From contig DAOUGC010000057.1 of NCBI GenBank assembly GCA_034429695.1, positions 1 through 31,514 on the forward strand: DNA of 31,514 nt. Reading direction: 5' to 3'. The notes beneath the pieces were generated by a model. That model made no database searches, was not told where the DNA came from, and saw only the letters and a program-made list of their open reading frames with translations. A program made the translations under genes and the position numbers. The stretch comes from DAOUGC01 sp034429695 (GTDB lineage Bacteria > Chloroflexota > Anaerolineae > Anaerolineales > Anaerolineaceae). Positions 7,932 to 14,265 of this stretch are shown piece by piece; positions within the stretch are counted from its first letter, which is position 1; every line of letters begins with the position of its first letter.

Positions 7932-8639
7932 GTGGGTCTGGATCATTTTCGCTATATCTATGGAAACCGCGCCGAACACTATCAGCGTATGATCGCGGTT
8001 GAGGATGTGGACGGCAACCTGCTGCCTGCCCTGCGCAGGGCGGCGGATGGGCTGGCCTACAAGTCGCTGCTTGATCTCGGCTCGGGCACGGGGCGTATTC
8101 CCTGCCTGACGCACACCGAGGCGGGTGTTGTGACCGCCTACGAAGCTGCCCCGGCAATGCTGGCGGAACAGGCGCGCGTGCGCGCCGCGCTGGGCGGCAC
8201 GTGGGGCATGGTGCTGGGCGACATGGCTGCCCTTCCTTTTGAGGACGGCTCAGCCGACGTGATCACGGCTGGCTGGGCGATCGGTCACTCGGTGGGTTGG
8301 TATCCGCAGGATTGGCAGACAGTGGTGGGGGGCATCCTGCGCGAGATCCAGCGTGTGTTGCGCCCCGCTGGAACGGTGGTGATCATGGAGACCATGACCA
8401 CCGGCAGCCTGACGCCTGCACCCCCGGCGGATCACCTGGCGCGCTATTATCACTGGCTGGAGGATCAATGGGGTTTCAGGTGCGAGATTATCTCCACCGA
8501 TTATCAGTTTGACAGTCTTGAACAGGCGGTGGAGTACACCGAGTTCTTCTTTGGCTCTGAACTTGCTCAAAAAATTCGCCGGAACGGATGGGTGCGCCTG
8601 CCCGAATGGACCGGGGTGTGGAGCTGGCGCAAAGCATGA
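7932..8639 (+). CDS. Class I SAM-dependent methyltransferase
   Basis: This 235-residue Rossmann-fold methyltransferase has motif I LDLGSGTGRIP at residues 47-57, an acidic ribose-binding residue in VTAYEAAP, a motif II-like VLGDMAALPFEDGSADVI, and a post-motif LRPAGTVVIMETMT. It most resembles the Methyltransf_11 group acting on small molecules or lipids. The acceptor is unknown. The GTG start is immediately next to the BtpA stop codon, with GGGAGGG just upstream, and the stop overlaps the glycosyltransferase ATG. It is therefore translationally coupled on both sides. The aromatic-rich C-terminus (YHWLEDQWGF, WTGVWSWRKA) may shape a substrate pocket, but that is speculation. Confidence 0.88.
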   Translation: MGLDHFRYIYGNRAEHYQRMIAVEDVDGNLLPALRRAADGLAYKSLLDLGSGTGRIPCLTHTEAGVVTAYEAAPAMLAEQARVRAALGGTWGMVLGDMAALPFEDGSADVITAGWAIGHSVGWYPQDWQTVVGGILREIQRVLRPAGTVVIMETMTTGSLTPAPPADHLARYYHWLEDQWGFRCEIISTDYQFDSLEQAVEYTEFFFGSELAQKIRRNGWVRLPEWTGVWSWRKA

Positions 8640-11011
8640 ATCAACCCACGTCATCATCAAAAATCCTTTCCATCCTGCTTGAAGCCCTGCTGGTGGGTGT
8701 GATTGCGCTGGGTATTGGCCTGCGCTTTTACCACAGCAACTGGAGCCAGGGCAGCAATTTGCATCCGGATGAGTACGGCATGACCAACACCCTCACCCGG
8801 CTGGCGATGCCCAAAACCCTGGATGAGTATTTCAATACCCGTTTGTCGCCGCTCAGCCCGTACCAGCGATATGATGAGAACGGCGTGAAGCTGATGGATG
8901 GACCGGACAACCGGTTGCGCTGGGGGCAGCTCCCGTTAATCATTGTGCGCTGGTTTGGTGAGATGACCGGACAGACCGGTTACGACGAGATCCGCCTGCT
9001 GGGCAGGCGGTTGTCTGCCGGGGCGGATACGCTTTCGTTGTTATTTTTATTTCTTGCTGGCCACCGTTTGTACGGGCGGCGGGTGGCGCTGCTGGGTACG
9101 GCATTCAGTGCGCTGGCCGTCATGCAAATTCAGCAGTCGCACTTCATGACCATTGACAACTTTGCCGCCCTGTTCACCAGCCTGGCGTTGTTCTGCCTGG
9201 CGATGATCGCGTCACGTCCGTTGCTGGAACGGGATGCCAGCGGGCGCTATCGTCCCGTGGGCAGGATGTGGCTGTGGATTGTGCTGTTCGGCGCAGCGTT
9301 TGGGGCTGCGGTGGCATGTCGCATCAACCTGGTTCCGCTGGCGGGTATTTTGCTGGTGGCGGTATTCATCAGCGTATCGGGTCTGGGGCTGCGCTCGCGC
9401 ACTGATCTGACCGGCATTGCGCTGATCGCCGTTGGCATGATGGCGCTTGCCGGGGTGGTTTCGCTGGTTTCCTTCCGCATCAGCCAGCCGATGAGCTTCC
9501 GCGCGCCGACCGGCGACACGGGCTTCTTCACCCTGCACATCAACACGGATTGGAGCGAGAGCATGAACGTGGCGCGCTCGGAATCCAGCGGGGTGGGCGG
9601 CGGTCCGCCTGCCGAGCAATGGGCGAACCGCCCTGCGTTGATCTTCCCCTTTACCAACATGGTGCTGTGGGGCATGGGCATCGCGCTTGGGCTGACCGCA
9701 TGGGGTGGGTTTGGTCTGGCGCTGTGGGATTTGATTAAACGCGAACGGGCCGCTTTTGCGCACCTGCTGCCTCTGTTCTGGGTGGGCGGGTATTTCCTGT
9801 TCATGGGCACGCGCTTTGTCAAATCGGTGCGCTACTTCCTGCCCATCTATCCTTTCCTGTGCCTGCTGGCGGCCTGGGCGCTGATTGAACTTGCCCGCCG
9901 CTGGCTTTCCAGACGGGGTTGGACGGCCGGGCGCGCCCTGCTGGCGGCGCTTCCTGCGCTGCTGGTGATGGGCATGACGCTGGCGTGGTCGCTGGGATTT
10001 GTCTCGGCGGTGTACGGTGAGGATCACACCCGCATCCGCGCCACACGCTGGATCTTCTCCAACGTGCCATCTCCCTTCCACCTGACGCTGGCCGCTGAGG
10101 GGGAGACCTTCGGGCAGCCGGTGGGTGCGCCGGATAATTTGATGATCCTCAGCGGGCAGAGCTTTTCCACATCCTTTGTCGCGCGGCAGGGTGGGCGGTT
10201 GATCTCGCTCACCACCCCGCACATTGGCAGCAGCGGCGCTGCGGGGGCAGCCCTGCGGGTGCAAATTGCAGCCGACCCTGACGGTGCAACGGTGCTGGAT
10301 GAAACCGTGTTGAGTGTGGGCGCGCTGCCGGATGATGCCCGTGCGCCCTCCGCCACAGCCGACTTCAGCGGCGCGGAGCTGGTTCCAGGCCAGACGTATT
10401 ACCTGATCGCCAGGGTGGAGAATGCCGCCCAGGTGGTGATCCAGCGCAGTGTGATCGCAAATGAAAGCTGGGATGAAGGCCTGCCCTTCCCGTTTGACAA
10501 CCAGGACCCGTTCGGGCAGTTGTACACCGGCTACACCATGGAGGTACGCTGGTATGACGATGAAAATAAACGCTCCATGCTGCTGGAGGGTCTGCGCCAG
10601 GCTGATTACCTGATCCTGCCCAGCCAGCGCGCCATTTGGAGCGCCACGCGCATACCGCTTACCTACCCCATGACGCTGACCTATTACGATGCACTGTTCA
10701 GCGGCGAACTGGGCTTTGAACAGGTTGCCGCCTTCCAGGTGCCGGTGCAGATTGGCCCGTTGTATATCTCAGATGTGGGCGGAAGCGTGGCGTGGGGTCG
10801 CCAGCCTGACTTGCCGGTGTTTAATCTCAACCCGCTGGCAGCCGAGGAAGCCTTCTCGGTGTACGATCATCCGCCGGTGTGGATCTTCAAGAAGGGGGAT
10901 GATTTCAGCATGGAACGCGCCGCTGAGATCCTCAACTCGGTTGACCTGGGCAGGGTGATCATCCAGTCGCCGCGTGATGCGGTGCAGATCCGCGACCTGC
11001 CCCCACAGTAA
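8636..11011 (+). CDS. GT-C glycosyltransferase, PMT/ArnT-like membrane protein
   Basis: This 791-residue integral membrane protein has a signal-anchor helix at residues 10-32, followed by the first extracytoplasmic loop with NLHPDEYGM. The acidic pair in that loop is the expected catalytic site of dolichyl/undecaprenyl-phosphate-sugar-dependent GT39/ArnT-like enzymes. About ten hydrophobic segments follow up to roughly residue 470. A soluble C-terminal region of about 300 residues with beta-sandwich character (RVQIAADPDG, YLIARVENAAQVV) probably lies outside the membrane. It should transfer a sugar from a lipid carrier to a lipid or protein acceptor. The ATG at 8636 overlaps the methyltransferase TGA and was preferred over an upstream in-frame ATG at 8588 inside that gene. 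It is the last gene before a strong terminator. Confidence 0.87.
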   Translation: MNQPTSSSKILSILLEALLVGVIALGIGLRFYHSNWSQGSNLHPDEYGMTNTLTRLAMPKTLDEYFNTRLSPLSPYQRYDENGVKLMDGPDNRLRWGQLPLIIVRWFGEMTGQTGYDEIRLLGRRLSAGADTLSLLFLFLAGHRLYGRRVALLGTAFSALAVMQIQQSHFMTIDNFAALFTSLALFCLAMIASRPLLERDASGRYRPVGRMWLWIVLFGAAFGAAVACRINLVPLAGILLVAVFISVSGLGLRSRTDLTGIALIAVGMMALAGVVSLVSFRISQPMSFRAPTGDTGFFTLHINTDWSESMNVARSESSGVGGGPPAEQWANRPALIFPFTNMVLWGMGIALGLTAWGGFGLALWDLIKRERAAFAHLLPLFWVGGYFLFMGTRFVKSVRYFLPIYPFLCLLAAWALIELARRWLSRRGWTAGRALLAALPALLVMGMTLAWSLGFVSAVYGEDHTRIRATRWIFSNVPSPFHLTLAAEGETFGQPVGAPDNLMILSGQSFSTSFVARQGGRLISLTTPHIGSSGAAGAALRVQIAADPDGATVLDETVLSVGALPDDARAPSATADFSGAELVPGQTYYLIARVENAAQVVIQRSVIANESWDEGLPFPFDNQDPFGQLYTGYTMEVRWYDDENKRSMLLEGLRQADYLILPSQRAIWSATRIPLTYPMTLTYYDALFSGELGFEQVAAFQVPVQIGPLYISDVGGSVAWGRQPDLPVFNLNPLAAEEAFSVYDHPPVWIFKKGDDFSMERAAEILNSVDLGRVIIQSPRDAVQIRDLPPQ

Positions 11012-11024
11012 ATTGGTAAAACAT

Positions 11025-11055
11025 AAAAGCCCGCGCCTAAAAAACGCGGGCTTTT
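11025..11055. terminator. Bidirectional Rho-independent terminator
   Basis: A perfect 11-bp stem, AAAAGCCCGCG (11025-11035) with CGCGGGCTTTT (11045-11055), closes a 9-base loop. The T-run on one strand is the A-run on the other, so it can end transcription of both the plus-strand glycosyltransferase operon and the minus-strand MFS gene. Confidence 0.93.
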
Positions 11056-11082
11056 GATAATTTTGTAATTTGCCGGTCGGTT

Positions 11083-12543
11083 TTATTCGCCTGCCTGCGC
11101 GGGAGGAATGGCGGCCTGTTCCGCTGCGGCTGTCTTGCGATCAGCCTGTGATGTGCGGAAGGCAAAGAACGCCAGCACCGCTGACAGGCCCACCACCACG
11201 GCGGCGATGCGGAAACTGCCGGTCAACCCGGTGACCAGGGCAGCCGCGGGCGCGCCGGTCACCTCGGTTCCCGCGGGCAGCCCGGCTGCAGACAGGGTGA
11301 GCATGGTAAACAGCGCGCCAAACAAAGGCAACCCGGTGGATTGCCCCAGCGTACGCGAGAGCACCAGCAGCCCCGAAGCGATCCCCAGCCGTTCACGCTG
11401 CACAGAACCCATTACAGCGCTGTTGTTGGGCGACTGGAACATGCCCATGCCCAGCCCCAGCGGGGCAATACGCAGCAGGAAGCCCAGCGGGGTGACGTCG
11501 GCGTGCAGGGTGGACATTAAAATGCAGCCGATCACGATCACCACCAGCCCGATCAGGCTGATCAGGCGCGAACCGTAGCGGTCAGAAAGCGATCCCGCCA
11601 GCGGAGCCACCACGCCCATCGCCACGGGTTGAGCCATCAACAACCAGCCCGCTGTTCCGGTTGACAGGCCGAGCACCAGTTCAAGGAAAAACGGCATGAC
11701 AAACCCGCCCGCCAGCACGATGAACACCAGAAAGCCCATCATCAAGCTGACGCCAAACAAGCGCGTCTTGAAAATCTTAAGATCAATCATGGGGTGTGGG
11801 CTGTGGTTTTCAATCCACAACAGCGCAGCCAGCAACACCCCTGCCATGCCCAGCATTGCCAGGGTCGCACTGCTGCCAAAGCCCTGTGCCTGCCCGGTGG
11901 TCATGCCGAGCGCGTAGCAACTCAACAGCACCAGCAGGACCGCAGCACCCGGTACGTCAAAACGCTGATGGGGATTGTGTGGCACAAGATCGGGAATGAA
12001 GCGCAGCACCACCAGCGCCGCGATAATGCCAATCGGAATGTTCACCAGGAAGACCGACTGCCAGCCAAAGGCGCTGATCAAAATGCCGCCGAGTGGGGGA
12101 CCAATGGCGATGCCGGTGGATACCACTGCACCGGTGATGCCGAGCGCCATGCCGCGTTCCCGGGCTGGGAACACTTCGGTGATGATCGCCATGCCGAGCG
12201 CCTGCATCATGGTGGCGCCCAATCCCTGCAGGGCGCGGAAGCCGATCAGCCATTCCACGCGGGGGGCAAGTGCGCACAACAGCGAACTGATGGTGAACAG
12301 CATCATTCCGCTCAAATAGATGGGCTTCTTGTTGCGCATATCGCCCAGGCGGGCGAATGACAGGATTAACGAAGTCACCACCAGCCCGTAACTGAGTACC
12401 ACCCACTGGATGGTGGCAAAACTGGTGTCAAAGTATTCAATCAAAGTGGGCAGGGAGATGTTGACGATGCTTGCATCCAGCGTCGCCATGAACACTCCCA
12501 TGGCGACCCCGCTGATCGCCAACCATTTATTGTTGTTCGTCAC
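11083..12543 (-). CDS. MFS multidrug exporter, DHA2 (14-TMS) family
   Basis: This 486-residue transporter of the EmrB/QacA type exports drugs or metabolites by proton antiport across the cytoplasmic membrane. Motif A-like ARLGDMRNKKPIYLSG lies between helices 2 and 3, and the antiporter motif C region is visible as GIAIGPPLGGILIS. The length and number of hydrophobic segments fit 14 helices. The GTG start follows GAGGTGAGG on the minus strand. It is a single-gene unit ending at the shared terminator. No adjacent regulator or membrane-fusion partner is visible, so the substrate is unknown. Confidence 0.92.
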   Translation of the reverse strand: MTNNNKWLAISGVAMGVFMATLDASIVNISLPTLIEYFDTSFATIQWVVLSYGLVVTSLILSFARLGDMRNKKPIYLSGMMLFTISSLLCALAPRVEWLIGFRALQGLGATMMQALGMAIITEVFPARERGMALGITGAVVSTGIAIGPPLGGILISAFGWQSVFLVNIPIGIIAALVVLRFIPDLVPHNPHQRFDVPGAAVLLVLLSCYALGMTTGQAQGFGSSATLAMLGMAGVLLAALLWIENHSPHPMIDLKIFKTRLFGVSLMMGFLVFIVLAGGFVMPFFLELVLGLSTGTAGWLLMAQPVAMGVVAPLAGSLSDRYGSRLISLIGLVVIVIGCILMSTLHADVTPLGFLLRIAPLGLGMGMFQSPNNSAVMGSVQRERLGIASGLLVLSRTLGQSTGLPLFGALFTMLTLSAAGLPAGTEVTGAPAAALVTGLTGSFRIAAVVVGLSAVLAFFAFRTSQADRKTAAAEQAAIPPAQAGE

Positions 12544-12726
12544 GCCCTCACCTCATTAACTTTAATAATGGCTTATTGTAATCCAAGCGCCGAAATATGG
12601 CGTTTTTATATTTTTCCAATGTTTTGCTTATTTTTTTTATACAGCCGGAAATTATAAATAGGGTTGGAAGTCAATGCACAAACAACGCAGACACACACAC
12701 TGTCTTGCATACAGGAGGATGAAACC
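12544..12726. other. AT-rich divergent promoter region, MFS / hsp20
   Basis: This 183-base stretch separates the divergent MFS and Hsp20 genes and is much richer in A and T than its surroundings (T-runs at 12603-12640, ATTATAAATA at 12651-12660). It probably holds both promoters. I found no CIRCE inverted repeat and no convincing sigma-32-type box, so heat-shock control cannot be assigned. An AGGAGG ribosome-binding site at 12713-12718 precedes the first hsp20 gene. Confidence 0.45.
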
Positions 12727-13143
12727 ATGTACTACAGACGTTATACAACCCCCAGCATCTGGGACGAACTTAATCGCATGCAGCGCGAGATGCGCACCAT
12801 GGCAGTTCCCTCATTTCCGGCGATCAATGTATGGTCGGGCGAGGAAGGTGCGGTGGTGACGGCTGAAATTCCGGGTGTGTCCAGCGAGGATCTGGATATT
12901 TCAGTGGTCGGCGAAACCCTGACGATCAAGGGCGAGCGCAAATCACCCGAATTGGCTGAAGGCGAGCATTATCACCGCCAGGAGCGCACCCATGGGTATT
13001 TCACCCGCACCATTGAGCTGCCTTTTCCGGTGAATGCCGATGATGTGACTGCTGATTTGCGAGATGGCGTGTTGAGCATTTCGCTGCCGCGCGCCGAATC
13101 GGACAAGCCGCGCAAGATTTCCGTCCAGAGCCTTGTGCGATAA
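12727..13143 (+). CDS. Hsp20 small heat-shock protein (first of pair)
   Basis: This 138-residue alpha-crystallin-domain chaperone holds unfolding proteins in an ATP-independent way. The N-terminal arm is short (MYYRRYTTPSIWDELNRMQ). The crystallin domain runs from about residue 35 (AINVWSGEEGAVVTAEIPG) through the typical GETLTIKGER and the A-D-L-R-D-G-V-L-S-I strand. The C-terminal I-x-V anchoring motif is present in RKISVQ. The ATG at 12727 has an ideal AGGAGG 8 bases upstream, which excludes longer in-frame starts. It is co-transcribed with a second Hsp20 gene 12 bases downstream. Confidence 0.95.
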   Translation: MYYRRYTTPSIWDELNRMQREMRTMAVPSFPAINVWSGEEGAVVTAEIPGVSSEDLDISVVGETLTIKGERKSPELAEGEHYHRQERTHGYFTRTIELPFPVNADDVTADLRDGVLSISLPRAESDKPRKISVQSLVR

Positions 13144-13155
13144 CGGAGGTGAACC

Positions 13156-13560
13156 ATGACTGATGAACGCGAACTAAAAAACACTGAACAAAATGGCGAT
13201 TTGAAGGATGTCGAACGCACCCGTGATGCGCGGGTGTACTCTCCCAGGGTGGATATTTACGAAACCAGCGCCGAGATCGTTGTGCTGGCGGATATGCCCG
13301 GCGCTGATGAGCAGGCTGTGGATGTAACCCTGGAAAAGAATACCCTCACCATCCGCGCGCATATTGAACCGGTGCTGTATGAAGACCGCACCCTCAGTTA
13401 CGCTGAGTACGGCGTGGGCGATTGGGAGCGCAGCTTTGTATTGTCCAATGAAATTGACCGTGAGAAGATCGAAGGCACTGTGCGCGACGGCGTGCTGATG
13501 CTGCACCTGCCCAAGGCGCAGGGCGCACGCACCCGCAAGATCTCTGTGCGCGCCGGATAA
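13156..13560 (+). CDS. Hsp20 small heat-shock protein (second of pair)
   Basis: This 134-residue alpha-crystallin-domain protein is clearly diverged from its upstream neighbour. The domain starts near residue 30 (RVDIYETSAEIVVLADMPG) and includes a KNTLTIRA strand, EYGVGDWERSF and VRDGVLMLHLPKA. A C-terminal I-x-V motif is present (RKISVR). The N-terminal arm is highly charged and short. GGAGG precedes the ATG by about 8 bases. The tandem arrangement suggests mixed hetero-oligomers or a division of labour, as in other bacteria with Hsp20 pairs (inference). Confidence 0.94.
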   Translation: MTDERELKNTEQNGDLKDVERTRDARVYSPRVDIYETSAEIVVLADMPGADEQAVDVTLEKNTLTIRAHIEPVLYEDRTLSYAEYGVGDWERSFVLSNEIDREKIEGTVRDGVLMLHLPKAQGARTRKISVRAG

Positions 13561-13580
13561 GCGGTGAATGATAAAAAATC

Positions 13581-13610
13581 AAGACCGCCTGATTATTCAG
13601 GCGGTCTTTT
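13581..13610. terminator. Bidirectional Rho-independent terminator
   Basis: A perfect 12-bp stem, AAGACCGCCTGA (13581-13592) with TCAGGCGGTCTT (13597-13608), closes a TTAT loop and runs into TTTT. An A-run upstream (13573-13578) supplies the U-tract for the opposite strand. It separates the hsp20 pair from the convergent acetyltransferase gene. Confidence 0.93.
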
Positions 13611-13631
13611 GAATTTAAATGAAATTGTCTG

Positions 13632-14075
13632 TCATGCGGCGGACAGGTCGAACTCTGCCACTTCTTCGTCATCAATGATTTCACCGGTGATGCGAAACCC
13701 CACACCGGTGTACAGGCGGCGGGCAACCTCATTCAGGGGGCTGTAGCTGATGCGCAACCGTTTTACACCGGTGGCGCGCAGCATGGCGATCAGCCGCAGC
13801 ATGGCGGCTTTGCCGTAACCCTTGCCCTGCAAATCCTGCGCCACCATCAGGCGAATGATCCAGTAGGCATCCTCTTTGCCATCGTAGCCATACATGGCGA
13901 ATCCCACCATCTGCTCTCCGTCAAAGAGGCCCAGGGTTGAACACTCCGGGTTGAAGCGCGCTTCAGCCAGCGAAAGTGCGTTTGGCGCGACAAAATTGAC
14001 CTGGTCGGCCGATACGTGCAATTTGATGCAGGTTAACCAGTTGTCACGGGTGATCGGTTTGAGGGTAACGTCCAC
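13632..14075 (-). CDS. GNAT N-acetyltransferase, spermidine/spermine-type
   Basis: This 147-residue GNAT enzyme transfers acetyl groups from acetyl-CoA. The acetyl-CoA pyrophosphate-binding motif is QDLQGKGYGKAA (Q/R-x-x-G-x-G/A), preceded by the strand YWIIRLMV. The N-terminal pattern (KPITRDNWLTCIKL, then FVAPNALSLAEA) and GFAMYGYD resemble polyamine acetyltransferases of the BltD/PaiA type. That substrate assignment is a family resemblance only. The start is GTG at 14075 with GGAG 7 bases upstream. It is a single gene, divergent from the diguanylate cyclase. Confidence 0.88.
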   Translation of the reverse strand: MDVTLKPITRDNWLTCIKLHVSADQVNFVAPNALSLAEARFNPECSTLGLFDGEQMVGFAMYGYDGKEDAYWIIRLMVAQDLQGKGYGKAAMLRLIAMLRATGVKRLRISYSPLNEVARRLYTGVGFRITGEIIDDEEVAEFDLSAA

Positions 14076-14208
14076 GATTTTGCTCCATCATCAGTCGGTG
14101 GGATTAGTGTAACACGAAGTAAACAAGCGGCAATACTTTTCGTCCCAGCCAGCATCTGGCAGGAACAAAGACTTGCATTTTGCCTGCTTCATCCATTATT
14201 GTTTCTCG

Positions 14209-14214
14209 TATAAT
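14209..14214 (+). promoter_or_regulatory. Candidate -10 box for the diguanylate cyclase gene
   Basis: A perfect TATAAT sits 52 bases upstream of the ATG at 14266 in the divergent intergenic region. No good -35 hexamer is found 16-18 bases further upstream. Confidence 0.35.
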
Positions 14215-14265
14215 CTATTGATTGGAGTTGTTCTCCATCCATTTTACTTTGGGCGAGAAGTGGTT

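Noticed and set aside
9212..10264. 350-codon minus-strand open frame inside the glycosyltransferase gene
   Set aside because: It is a low-complexity, basic, proline- and glutamine-rich product with no domain, opposite a clear GT-C protein.
12588..12608. Small CGCC/GGCG hairpin followed by TTTTT between the MFS and hsp20 genes
   Set aside because: The stem is only 4 bp and it lies between two divergent starts, where no transcript would need ending.
14148..14160. GCCAG-CAT-CTGGC palindrome upstream of the diguanylate cyclase gene
   Set aside because: A 5-bp stem is expected by chance in GC-rich DNA. It resembles the REP-like core only loosely and lacks its flanks.
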